From contig OZ038451.1 of assembly GCA_964036195.1 (NCBI GenBank), positions 28,041,927 to 28,105,926 of the forward strand: a stretch of DNA of 64,000 bases, written 5' to 3'. Below, piece after piece: positions 35,352 through 47,700 of this stretch. The position numbers were made by a program, and so were the translations under genes. Numbering within the stretch: position 1 is the first letter of the stretch; each line of letters starts with the position of its first letter. Under the pieces are notes generated by a model that did not search any database, was not told the DNA's origin, and was given only the letters and a program-made list of their open reading frames with translations. The stretch comes from Sphaerolaimus hirsutus. Its lineage: Eukaryota > Nematoda > Chromadorea > Monhysterida > Sphaerolaimidae.

Positions 35352-37917
35352 ATGGCATCAACCACTGGCATACTTGCCATTTTCTGTGCCATTTTTGCCA
35401 CACAATGTGCCACAATTTCTGGCCAAGAATGTGGCGTGCCAGATAGAAGGCATCCACCTGCTTTGAGAATTAGTGGTGGCAAGATTATTGGTTTGAGGCA
35501 GGGCATTTCTGGTGGTGATGAGGTGGAACCTCATTCGTACCCTTGGACGGTGAGTAGCTAGTGTTGGAATGGCGCCATGGCGCTGCCATTGTGGCGCCAT
35601 TTGAGGGTGTGAGGGCCATGGCGCGCTTTTCCCGTGTCAATTCCGTGTCTGGAGAGGTAAAAAAACAATTTGAAGAAAATAATTTTCTTTTCTCTTGTAA
35701 TTTGTCTTTTTACGTTTTTTTACTTGCCATTTCAGTTTTCTACATATAAAATAACTTTTCTTTAAACTATTAACTTCTCACTTATAGCGTTTTTTTACTA
35801 TAATAGGTATTAGGTACTTGCCATTTGTCTTTTAGCTATGTACTTGCCGCTTCATAAATTGCTTTTCTTTTACCACTCCACTTGCGGAATTGCTTTACTT
35901 CCCTAGTGGTGAGAAATGATACAACATTGAACAAATTCCGATTTTTTTTGCCATTGAATTAGCACCAAAAAGTTTAGACTAAATGCCCCACACACGCTAG
36001 TTGACATTGACACAAATGTCAACTGGTCCCGATCCCAATTCAATGCTTGCTGGCGAGCCAACGATCGACCTTCAAATACAAGCTTGGAATTGGGACCGGA
36101 ACCAGTTGACATTTGTGTCAATGTCAACTAGCGTATGGTGGGTCAAAATAACATATTTTTAAAACACAAACATATCTGTCAGGTTCACCTGGGCAATTGT
36201 GGTGCGTCTCTTATCAACAAACAATGGGTTCTCACTGCTGCGCACTGCGTTGCCAATGACTATGGGTTAGTTACATTGAATTTTAATTCGATTTATTGTT
36301 TGCTGGCGAGTTGCCAACAATGGAGGAAGTTTCAGATTTAGTTGTGCCTTTAGCACACCTTTGCGTAACTCTGGTTTAAGGCGCCCACCAACAGATGAAA
36401 TGACAAGAAGAATCGGTCATAAATAAGATACTGCCATCGCGTTTTCCCAACCCCCAGCGCCAATAGCGCCACAGCAAAATGGCGCCAACGCCATGGCGCT
36501 TTCACATCACTACATCCAACATCTTTTAAACAACAAAAATCCACAATTCACATTCTAAAAATCAATTCAGACAGGCCACGGCGACCCCCTACGTGAAGCT
36601 CGGCGCCCACGACACCTCGCTGACCAGGGGAGTTAAAGCGGCAAAAGTTATAGTGCACGAGAAATACAGGGGCGCGTGCAAGGGGAAGGGTTATGATATT
36701 GCCTTGATTAAACTGCCGCAGCCGGTGAAATTCACGTAATTTTATGCGGTTTTTTATCTTCCAATTTTTGGATTGCGGAATAAGTACGGTAATTCTGACT
36801 TTTTTCACTTTTCAGTGACAAAATTAAGCCAATTTGCCTGCCCAGTCGCAGTGACAGTTTCCAAACGGAGGGTGAGAAGTTTGTGGCGTCAGGTAAATAA
36901 ATAATTATTTTAAACACTATTTTTTATTCTATCAGGTAAAAAGTTAATGTGTAAATGCAATACAAAAGTTATTATGGAAATTTTATGATTTCAAATACTT
37001 TCAACACTGTCAAAAAACATAGACAATAAACATTCACACACCTTATCCCTCAAATAACCCCCCCACCCCTACCAGGCTGGGGTCAAATGAAAAGTCTTAA
37101 CTATCCCAACAAATTGAGGCATGTGGTAATGCACACTTCACAAGATGAATGCAAACGGAACAGATGGAGCTGGGTCAATTTGGACAATGAATTTTGTGGA
37201 TATGGGGGGAGGAGCAGCGGACAGAGCACTTGCATGGTTTGGGCTTTCTTTATTTTTACTAGCATGATTCTACTTCGGACCTTCAGTCCAGTTTTACAGT
37301 ATTCTACACTTTCACACATACTGATGTACATTTTTATGGACATAAATTATCAATTAGTCAGTAGCATCAGCCGGACTCATATTATGCAAGTTCCCAGATT
37401 GTGTTTCTTTTCAGCACTGTAAAAATTTTCTTGAGAAAAATACAACTTAACAACAGATGTAAAAACTTTGCACAGTACTGAAAAAAATTTGAGCAAAAAT
37501 GAAGCTGTGTATGTGCCAAATCTGAAATTTTCATTTCTCCACATAATTTTCAGGGTGACAGTGGTGGCCCCCAATTCCTCTACAAGAATGGCAAATATGT
37601 GCAAATTGGGGTGACATCATGTGGCCCCAGGCCATGTGGCAGCACCACAATTCCCAATCTTTACACTCACATTCCTGACTTCATTGATTGGATCAACAAA
37701 TATATCAAGGATGTGGATGCTGGGGAGGGTGTTGGCAAGTTTTTAAAAACAATTTTAACAAAAATTCTTAAAAACAACATGTGGAATGACTGCAATGATT
37801 TCAGATGTGAACCCCACCTGTTTTGACAAAGTTTCCTGGTGCCCTGGGTTTGAAGCCAGTTGTAAAACTGACAACAATGTTAAGACCAACTGCAGAAAGA
37901 TGTGTGGCCTTTGCTGA
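35352..37917 (+). CDS. Secreted chymotrypsin-like serine protease with C-terminal ShKT domain
   Basis: Seven exons: 35352-35549, 36183-36265, 36571-36735, 36816-36892, 37076-37236, 37554-37728, 37805-37917; 972 coding bases, 323 residues, all junctions in frame with GT-AG splices. The N-terminus is a signal peptide (MASTTGILAIFCAIFATQC). ISGGDEVEPHSYPW is the mature start in place of IVGG. The catalytic triad is visible: His in LTAAHC (exon 2), Asp in YDIALIKL (exon 3), Ser in GDSGGP (exon 6). The residue six before that Ser is Ser, in STCMGDSGGP, as in chymotrypsin and unlike the Asp of trypsin. The last exon is a ShKT domain with six Cys, running CFDKVSWC to KMCGLC; such domains are common in secreted nematode proteins. 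Probably a digestive or secreted protease. Confidence 0.9.
35985..36142. mobile_element. Intact CACACACGCTAGTTGACATTG foldback in protease intron 1
   Basis: CCCCACACACGCTAGTTGAC at the left and GTCAACTAGCGTATGGTGGG at the right, ending about 40 bases before the exon 2 acceptor. It is the uninterrupted counterpart of 32095-32522. Confidence 0.85.
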
Positions 37918-39506
37918 ATGTCTGGTGATGAAATGTGATATTTTTGTTGGCTTATTGTTTGTGGTCAGTGTGGATTTGGTAATGAAATTGAAACAATTAA
38001 ATTTGAAATTGACCTGATTTTTTGGTCATTAGTGCCCCCTAAAGTAACAAGGCTGTTTGTTGAAGCATACAACACACACGACAAATCTTAAATTTTTATG
38101 ACAGCTCGAAAGCTCGAAACACTTGTCGTCACATCGAGGCCTGTTTTTACGCCGCTTGAGAAATTTCCGAATGCTCAGGAATTGGAAGTTGAGTGAAGCG
38201 CAATGTTAGATCAAGCTCGTTGAGTAAAAAAATCACCTAATTTCAAAAATACTTAAAATATCCTTAAAAATACTTTATTTGAAGGGCATGTTTTCGGTAT
38301 ACCATATTTGTTCAAATGCCCCGGAGGAATTAGTTTTCTATCAGCCGTTTTTGAAGGGGAACTAATTACATGGGGAAATTATTCAAGGCTGATTATTCAA
38401 GCAAATACAGTAGTTTAGTGACAAAACACTTCATAAAATAATGACTGGCGCATGCGACTGCTGTAAAATTATCAAAAATTTATCAACTTCAGAACATTCT
38501 TGTTATGCTAATGTTTTAACAAAAAGTTTCTCATCCATCTATGTACTATAGTTTCATGCTTTGACTGTGCTGGCACGCTTCCAACGTGAGACATAATCCA
38601 ACGCAATCCGCGGAGTTTAATAAAATTAACTATATCCCGTCATAATATAGGACAAAATATTTTCCTCATCACATCATATTGCATTTTACTACCGCTAATT
38701 TGGCGTGCAATGTGTCACGGAACTTTATTCATCAGAATACGGTAACATTCTTTGTACAGCGTGTAGTTATTACAGGTTATTTGTTTGCGAGTTTTTTAGC
38801 GGGTATCTTTTTTTGTCTGAAGTTAGCAGTCTTTTGTGAGCGACAAATGTGACTACAATATTTTTCTTTCGAAATCAATTTTTACGCATAGATAATCCTT
38901 TTGGCAGGTTGGAAGCCGGTCAAAAGTTTCGAAATCGCTAAAAACTTAATTGAATTAGCCAAAAATTCTAAAAATATGGAGTAAAGGTATAGAACCATGG
39001 ACAAAAATTAGCGATTATGGAGGTGCAAATTTGCAAAATGAGCAAATTCTTGTGATACTGGGCAAAAATTGGTATTTTCACTCGTTAATAGAATACGCAA
39101 CCATTAACTTGGACGTGCGCCAAGTTGAATAAACACCCGTTCCTTTTTATATTTTTTATACGTGAAGCACATGTCTTTGCATCTCTTAACATCAAACAAA
39201 AATTTCCCACGTTTTTTTTTTTTTTGGGGCGGATAACATTGGGAAACATCGAGTTGAACACTTTGTTATGAAAAAGATGATATAACTCCCAAAAATTGCA
39301 TGTAAAAATTTACCCGCGAGCATTAATGTCGGAAAACAAACATAAAAGTTTTGATGTCTATTGCATTCAGATGTCCAGTGAAACCAATACATCTGTCTTA
39401 CCACAGGAAATTGCACGTGTAAACAACTTTTAAGCATAATTTTCCATCCGGTAAATTTCCGCGTGAAACTTAAACAATTTGTCACTTCATCGTGCCGCGC
39501 GTCGCA
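37918..39506. other. Intergenic region, protease to MMADHC
   Basis: A relic of the TACCGTATTTGCTTGAA family (about 38299-38413, ends TACCATATTTG and CAAATACAGTA). Otherwise AT-rich sequence with no gene, tRNA or clear promoter element recognised. Confidence 0.5.
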
Positions 39507-42500
39507 ATGGCAACATGCAAAGTAATTTTTGACATTGTTTTAACGATTTTAACGCCAAAATTGTCAATTTTTTATCGTTCTCAAGCGAAATTTTTTCAGG
39601 TGACACCATACGGAAACAGCATCGCCGCTTTAAGCAGGCGTCTGCGCACTTTCAGCACGAATTTGAGCGGAAGATCGCCCGCTCCTAGCTCTGGTCAGTT
39701 TCTTTCACAACTTTATTGTCTTTGCAACCTTTGCACCCTCTGTGTACATCCATCCTTCCAACATTTTGGCACTCTTCCAACTATCCCCCAACCCAGTGTG
39801 GGAGGCGTACCCCCTGCCGGGCACGGTCACCTCTCAGTACCAGTACACGAAGAACAAGGTGCCGTCCATGAAGTTGCCCTACACCGAGATCGGCGAGACT
39901 GGCATCATGCGCGACAGCACCGTGCAGCAGAAACAGGTAAAGTTTTTTTGAGTTTTTGTGTGTGTTTGGCAATGTGGATTGATTTAGGCTTTTGTAGATT
40001 TCGACCCCCGCTGGGGGTTCAGATGGATCGTAAATCGATCCTCCCTAGATTGATAGCTTAAAGTTTTTTCCGGTATTTTCGGGGGTTCCATATTTAGCGT
40101 TTTTTTTAAGACGTAGAAAAAAGGAAAGAAGATAAAATAGCTATAAAGGCACGTATACCGCCAAAAATAGCCGAAAATAGGCAATAATGTGCATAAATTA
40201 GTGATTTTGAAAGTGAAAATTATTATCTTTGGTACAAATTGTGGAAAACATTCCCAAAAATTGCTCTCGATAGATACCTGGCCGATGTGGCGGGAAAGGG
40301 GCGGGTTCAGAGGGTATAGCAGCCAAAATTTTAGCCTGGGGATAGATAAATAGCCAAGCGGCCCCGGGAATAGATAGATAGATGGAGCGTCGGTGGGGCA
40401 ACCCCCCCCCAAACCCCCGAACATCATTCGATGTTCAAACTCAATTTTCCAAAATCGCAGCTGGAAGCGATGCGCACCGCGGGTTTGGACAAATCGGCTA
40501 CGCACAGCGGTTCTGAACAACTCGAGTGTGTCGCTATTGAGGCGCCCGCTCTCGTCAAAAAGGGTTAGTGCGGGTTAGAACTGGGGTTCGAACGGAATCC
40601 CGATTAATTTCGGGATTTGGCAGTCCCGATTCCGAAACCCCAATCCCTATCACGACATCTCAGAAAAGCCAATCCCGATCCGAAAGATTTGAAAACCCAA
40701 TCCCGATCCCGGATTTTTTCCCTCCAAATTTGCCAAATGAGTTTTTGTACCAGGGGATGTGTATAGAAACATCTAGTGAAGCAGTTTATGCCCTTTCTCT
40801 GTCATGTAACTGTGGTATTGACCCTTTTTAGTGAAAATTGAGCGGAAAACCAATACTAGAGCATTTTCCAATATCCCGATCCCGAAAAAATGCCGATCCC
40901 GATCCCGAAAAGTCAATCCCGTTTGAACCCTGATTAGAACTTAAAAAACTTTGGCGCTACACGTACTTGTTTTCAACCGGAATTTTGAACACTCACAAAT
41001 CTGCTTTGTTTGGTATGAATTCTGTTTCTGTTTTCTAGAATGAGACATGTTTAATTTTCGTCAACTGGTTAGCGGACATCTCATTCTAGGAAACTCAAAT
41101 GCGTTCAAAGCTGATTTGTGTGTTCTCGAAATTTCGTTTGACAACTACCATGCGCAGGCACAATTATTTACATAGCCGTATCTACCGTATTTCCTCGAAA
41201 TACCCCCCCCCCAATTTAGTGTATAGTGAACGTAAATGACAAAGGCTGCAGTTTGTCATCTGGGTAATGCAAAACACACGTTAAAAACGATGACTCTGTT
41301 ATGTGAGAACAGTGATTATACGTCTACACACTTATACAAGTCTTTAGAGTCTAATAAATGGCGATTTTTGTTGCATTTTCGACGTCTGCGTACGTTTCAG
41401 ACGACAATTTAGTACTCGTTTTTCAAAAAATTTCTGGCGAAATAATACCCCCCCTCGAAATACCCCCCCCTCGTTTAACCTCCCTCAAAATTCTCACTCT
41501 GAAAAATAACCCCCCCCCGGGGGTATTTCGAGGAAATACGGTATATAAACTCATGCAAATTCTCCAACCACAGACTTTCTACCTCTGTTCCCAACGCGTC
41601 ACATGGACACCGGTCCCATGACTGTTTTGACTGTGTCGCAGAAAACTGAACATGACATGGCTGCGTGGTCGCAAAGCATGGAAATGGAAAGGGACGCACT
41701 TACTAGAGAGGTGGGGTCCATGTATACCTTATTTGGGGGGTGCCCATGGGGGGGGTGATTGCAACCTAATTCACACGTGTCCTGTTTTCGAATTTGGAGT
41801 GGTTCGATTAGGGTTGGCCGATGTTTTTTTTTAAACGTTTTTAAAAAAAAAAAACATGACGTCCGAAATGTTTTTTTTTTAAAAAAAACATCGGCCGAAA
41901 TTTTTAGTACTAAGCACTAGGTATTTTGCAAAATTTTTGCGCGCAAGCGCGCAATTTCACACACAAATTGACATTGGTGGTTGTTTTCATTGGTTTTGTT
42001 GCATTTTTAGTATCAAAACATCCATTTCTATGTGCTACCATGGGTGAATAAGCCGACATATGTTGCTGTAATATATAATATTGAGGTAATGTGCTTCCAT
42101 GTACCTCCACAGTGTGTAACTTCACTCCCAAAGTAACAACCTCCTTTTATAACCTTGTTTGATCACCATTCCGTGCCAAACTTTACCTGAAGTCACGAAC
42201 ATTTGACTATAAGGCGATATACAAACGATATGTCGACGAAAAATGGATATTTTTGACACAAATCACCACTTATAATGCTATCCCATGGCTCCACAGCCAT
42301 TATATGGTCATATTTAACATCACAGAGTATTGCCAGTGTCTGATATACCTATATATGTTGACACTAGGTCACATCTGGGAGCTTTTAAAAAAAACGTTTT
42401 AAAAAAAAAAAAGGTTTTTTTAAAAAAAAAACATCGAGTTAAAAAAAACGTTTTTTTTCCAACCCTAGGTTCGATAATGAAACGTGCTTGTAAATGTGAT

Positions 42501-43636
42501 GTCGACTCATCCTATAATGGACGCGAAAGACTTTTTTAATCGCTTTTTTAAAAGACATTTAAAAATTGCACGTTTAAAAACGATCGAGAAATCTGACCTT
42601 CAATGTAAAATTGCCACAACAGTTCGTGGAGACGGCGGGCTCCATGTGCGAGCAGCTGCGCGCCGCCGGCTACTGGGCCGACTTCATCGACCCCGCCTCG
42701 GGCAGACCCGTGGGTTTTTAAAAACTTTTGTTTTCAAAAATATTTTATTTTATTCAAAATTACGTTTCAGTACCTGGGTCCGTTTACGCACGACACTTTG
42801 GTGGAAACGGACGAGCGCTACATGCACTTGGGCCTGCGCATCAACGATTTGGGCTGTTGCAAAGTGATCGAGTTAGTGCCACCCCCTGGGAACCCCCACC
42901 CCCCAATTGTCAAAAATGCATAGATGTTACTTCGTGGGGGGTCTCCAAGCTTGTATGGGCTAATGCGATGCAAGCAATACAATCGATAAAATGGCAATGT
43001 AGGAGTTGGGTGACCCTGAAAATATATTTTTATAATTTTCTTTTCAATTTTTTACCTATCGTTTGACATTTTAAAGGCCATTTGACGCGACCTTTGACAC
43101 TTTTCATGGCAATTGACATTTTCTGGGGCATTTTACATGCCTTTTGACACTTCGCTTGATATTTGACATTTTCCAGGGCATTTTACATGCCTTCAGACAC
43201 TTCGCATGACATTTGACATTTTGCATGGTATTTTACATGGTCTGGGAGTGGCACCTGCACCAAGACATCGAAACGTGGGCGGCAAATGTTTCGCTATTTC
43301 AGAGTAGTTTTCCATTCTCGTGATGCGTGGCTGCTAGAATTTTGAATGTCAGGATTTTGGAGGGGTGAAAATATAAAAGGAAGTGTGTTTTGCATCGCTG
43401 ATCCTCGCCTCGATTTCCATACCTGAAATTTGCAGCCACAGAATTACGAAACGAAGTTTTGCCGACCCCCACTACCGTAAATATTTCCCCACCGTAATCA
43501 CAACAACGGTATCGGTATCGGTGCGCGCAGACACGCCGTGTGGGGCACGCACGCTTTCGTGGGCACGATTTTCACCGACGCTCCAATGGGCTCCCAGGCG
43601 CTCAGCGGGCTGTTGGTAGCGGCGAAAAAGTGTTAA
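39507..43636 (+). CDS. MMADHC: MMADHC, cobalamin trafficking protein CblD
   Basis: Partitions vitamin B12 between cytosolic methionine synthase and mitochondrial methylmalonyl-CoA mutase. Eight exons: 39507-39521, 39600-39693, 39797-39936, 40461-40563, 41574-41710, 42623-42709, 42771-42871, 43531-43636; 783 bases, 260 residues (human about 296). Family landmarks in order: [105 protein letters not shown]. The N-terminus, with [13 protein letters not shown], is basic and hydroxylated, suiting mitochondrial import. Intron 1 is 78 bases and free of stops in frame, so its retention would also give protein; I chose the spliced form because of the GTAATT and TTTTTTCAG signals. Introns 4 and 5 are loaded with elements. 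Confidence 0.9.
40582..40932. mobile_element. hAT-like word-armed element, TCCCGAT words
   Basis: TGGGGTTCGAACGG at the left and CCGTTTGAACCCTG at the right, flanked by GTTAGAAC and ATTAGAAC (7 of 8). Arms are CCCGATCCCGA words. Begins 18 bases after MMADHC exon 4. Confidence 0.8.
41183..41543. mobile_element. TA-flanked C-run foldback
   Basis: TACCGTATTTCCTCGAAATA at the left, GAGGAAATACGGTA at the right. The interior includes AATAATACCCCCCCTCG. Ends 30 bases before MMADHC exon 5. Confidence 0.85.
41809..42467. mobile_element. hAT-like word-armed element, T-run/A-run arms
   Basis: TAGGGTTGGCCGATG at the left, TTCCAACCCTA at the right, perfect 8-bp duplication GGTTCGAT (41801-41808 and 42468-42475). 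Arms are TTTTTTAAACG and AAACATCG words. The core contains GCGCGCAAGCGCGC. A 74-base miniature is at 49992-50065. Confidence 0.9.
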
Positions 43637-44762
43637 GTGCTGATCACTTTAAAGTGTTTTTTAGAGGATCAGAAAATATTCAGAGTCAAAAATATACATA
43701 TTGTGCTATGGCAGTGCTTTATTGTAACTTTATGTTTGGATTTGGTAATGATATTTAATTAGTTTTGCGGCTATGCGTGTATTTTTGGTATTTTGGCTAA
43801 CGGTACCTAGCTAAGAGTAGGGTTCAAACGGGATTGGGATTGGAACGGGACTTTTCGGGATCGGGATCGGGATTGGTTTTTTGAGATTTCGGGATCGGGA
43901 TTGGGGTCACGGGATCGGGATCGGGATTGGCATTTTTTCGGGATCGGGATTGGGGTCTTGGGATAGAGATTTTGGCCAATGTTCTGGCATTCATAGTTGT
44001 TTATAAAGGTCTCAAACACTGTTGGATGCCAGAAAAGTGGCATAAAATGGACGCTGGGGGTTTGCGTTCACATTTTTGCATACAAAAATGTCTTTTTTTC
44101 ACGTTTTATAATTTCCACTAATTTTTCCGGGATCGGGATCCCGGACTTTGGAGTTTCTCGGGATCGGGATCGGGATTTGAAAATTTTCGGGATCGGGATC
44201 GGGACTGCTAAATCCCGGAATTTCACGGGATCCGGGATCGGGATCCCGTTTGAACCCTAGCTAAGAGTACCAAGTAGTAGTTCTCCTTTTATTGGGCTCG
44301 ATTTAGACTTCACGTCAGTAAAGTGTAAAGTAGCTAAGAGAGAGAATTTGTCATTAAGTGCTTCGTTGATAAATTTGTGTTAGATATCGCCCATTTTGTG
44401 TATTTGTCTATCTGTAATTTTGGTATGAAAATGCATCCGCACTGAACTGAAGCATAACAAATTGCATGTGAATATCTTCGTGTCGAGCTATAAATGAAAA
44501 TGTGAATATATTTCGGTTGTATATTCGTTATTTTTGTCGCTTGAAATTGAGTAGTGCAAACTGCAAATACAAATGAAGCTAGTCAAAAATTTGGTTTTGA
44601 ATTTCTTCCCACTTTTTGTTGACCCTTCCAAAGTCTAGATTTACTGGCACTTTACTGCCACCACTAATTTGCTCACTGCTTAATTAATTTTTTGCATAAC
44701 CCCAAAATTTGGCACAGATCCAAATAACTCTATTCAGCGAAAAATCTCGCCCAACTACCAAA
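43637..44762. other. Intergenic region, MMADHC to VPS53
   Basis: Contains the hAT-like element 43818-44259. The remaining roughly 500 bases before the VPS53 ATG are AT-rich, with no clear TATA box. This should include the VPS53 promoter. Confidence 0.5.
43818..44259. mobile_element. hAT-like word-armed element, GGGATCGGGA words
   Basis: TAGGGTTCAAACGGGATTGG at the left, CGTTTGAACCCTA at the right, perfect 8-bp duplication GCTAAGAG (43810-43817 and 44260-44267). Arms are GGGATCGGGATTGG words; a short non-repetitive core lies between. Confidence 0.9.
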
Positions 44763-47700
44763 ATGTCCGGCTCAACAGAAGGGCACTTGTCTCCAGAAAA
44801 CATGTCTTCCTTAAATAACGCCCAATATTCACCGCTGGTTCAAGAAGCAATGGAACAATTGTTTCCCTCTGATGACCCCCTTTTCAGGGCCGATTTTGAT
44901 GTAACTGAACATGTGAATGGCATGTTTCCAACTGAACAAAGTTTGACTGGACTGGATGAAGCTATTTCACAGGTATTTATCATTTTTGGGGTGAATTATT
45001 ACATATAACCAAAAATAGCTAAAATAGGCAATAAGGTACATAAACTATTGATTTTGGTTGTGGGGATGAGCTCAAAAGTACAAAAATCGACGTTTTTCCA
45101 TACAATCAACTTAAATAAACCGCATTAAGCGTATACATTATCGCCATGAATTAAATGGGAACCCTGATGGCAGGTGCGCGCCGACATGGCTGGTCTAGAT
45201 GTGGAAATAGCTGAATTGGTCCAGGCTCAGAGCTCTCAGGGGATTGACGCCCAGGCCGCCTTGGCAGTTTGTTTGGACGGGGGTATTTGGGGGGTGCACT
45301 GATACGCACATCTGCCCGTTACGCACATTTGCCCGTTTTTTTCACTCGACACTTTTCCTAGTGATTTTCGGATATGAGTGAAGTGAAAAAGTTCACTGAT
45401 GTCATTGCGCAACTTTTTTTACTTCACTCATATCTGAAAATCACTTGAGAATGTGTCAAGTGAAAAATGGCTATTTTTCACTGTTTTTTTTTTCACTTGA
45501 CACATTTTCAAGTGATTGTCAGATATGAGTGAAGTGAAAAAGTTCACTGATGTCATTGCGCAACTTTTTTTCACTTCACTCATATCTGAAAATCACTTGA
45601 AAAAGTGTCAAGTGAAAAAAAACGGGCAAATATGCGTAACGGGCAGATGTGCGTATCAGGCCTGCCCCGGGTATTTGTGGGGTTTTCGTTTAGATGTCAG
45701 TCCCGCACCCTGTGAAGCGTGAGGTTAAGGTCAATGTCGTGTCAAATTTCATACCAATTTGTTAATAGTAATATAAAATTGTAAATATTTATTTTTCAGA
45801 GTAAAAGTTTTTTTTTACGTTCTGCATGCGACCTTTGATACTTGACTTCAAGATATGCACAAATGAGTGTAAATGAATTTTCGTGTGCAAATGTCTGTAT
45901 TCGGGCGGGGTGGCACCCAGTGCAGGTGGGCAACGTTATTTATCGTACCCAATACAAATTCATTAATTCAAGTTCTCGTAGTTTCTCGTGCAAATCTAAT
46001 TCCACAAATACAAATCTATATTGCATTGGCCCTACACACACTAGTTTTCACCGTGACTTCTGTGAAAACTGAAATGGCGACATGGCGACATTCAGCCTAC
46101 GCTTATTGTATGCTATATGTGTTTTGGTTTTCAAATTTTCAAATGTTAACTTTCATCAATTTAAATTCACATTAAAATAAAATAAAATCGTTCAACCATG
46201 TTGATTAAACTGCATTTGAAAAAATTCAGTTTTCCCATGAAGTCACGGTGAAAACTAGTGTGTGTAGGCACATGTGTTGAAAAATATCATCTCCATTCTA
46301 AAAAAAATATTCTAAAAACTTTACAGTCATCTCAACAATCCATCCAAGAATTATTCACGCGCGTGCGAGAAATCAAAGCTAAAACAGTTGTTTCCGAGTC
46401 TATGGTGAAGGAAATCACGCATGATATGAAACAGTTGGATGTGGCCAAGAGAAACTTGACAAACGCCATGGGCACTTTGCATCATTTGCACGTGTTGTTG
46501 ACTGGTGAGTGTTTTATTTATTTGAAGCGTCTACTTGTAAAAGTCGATAAATCCAAGAAATCGATTTAGAGAAAATGGCATTTGACTGTTTTTTTGTTGT
46601 TGCAAAAATAGTCGACTTATAGTCGAGTCGAGTTTTTTTGCTGAGATGGTTTGAAAATTGTTTCTAAATGTTCAAAATGTGAAACTTGAACTAGGGGGAA
46701 AGTAAGTTTAAAAATTCGGAATTTAGAATTGATTTTTGTAGATTCTCATTAAAAAATGTCACTACTTTACTACAGTCACAGCCTTCATCACAGGATGTAA
46801 AAGTGTATTGTATTGTTATTGTTGTCATGGTTATTAGGTGGTGATTTATGTTGGCAAGTGTCCAAGAAAGTTGTTGACGTGGGTTATGGTAATTATCAGC
46901 TGAGACTAAAATATGGGCGTGGCAAGTCATGTGTGGGCGTGTGGCCCGTATAAAAGGGAGCATCTGCCAGTCATTCGGGGTTCGGAACCGGAATAGTGAA
47001 AATACATCAAGCTAGCAAAGCTAAGCTGCAGCTGAAAATAGTAGCTGAAAGTCTAAGTGACTAGAATTGAGGAACCCGTATGCTTGGCAGGTGCTGAGGA
47101 AATTCAGTGCCATGTGATCCAAGTATCGTGAGTGTTTGATATATTTAAGTGTTTGATTATCAATAAACTTGTGCCAAGGGGCAACGACCGGCTGCGTTTG
47201 GCTGATAAAGTAACTCAGCACACGACATCGAACCTGCACTTCATCACGAGCGCTCAACCAAATCACATCAATAAACCCACATGGATAACATCACATGTCA
47301 TCGGTGAAGTCGCCGGGTATCCTTGTCATCCTCCTGAAGTTCGTCGTAGTCAGAGTGGATGTTGGAACCTGTAAAGGTGTAGGTCCAACTTCACATAGAA
47401 AAAGTGAAGCATGGTGTATAGTTTCCACTTTTTTGCTGAAACAATTTAGGAAAAACTGTCAAATAATCTGCAGATCAGCGAATTTTTACACACTTCCTTT
47501 TATATTTTCATCCTTCCAAAATCCTCAACCTCAAACATCCACTCAGGCGTGCATGCCTTACCGCAATCGATAGAATCGAAAAACTACTCGGAAATGGCGA
47601 AGCATTTGCCGCCCATGTTGGACGTCCTGGTGCTGTTCCAGCCGTACATGAACATCGAGCAGATAAAAGATTTGGCCAGCCAGACTGATAGATTGAAGGG

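Noticed and set aside
40441-40480. GGTTCGAA-like sequences as a tRNA B box
   Set aside because: The match at 40586 belongs to an element terminus, and no A box or cloverleaf is present. No tRNA gene was found elsewhere by eye.
44018-44122. Unique core of the GGGATCGGGA element as a captured gene fragment
   Set aside because: The frame is short with no splice or family signal.
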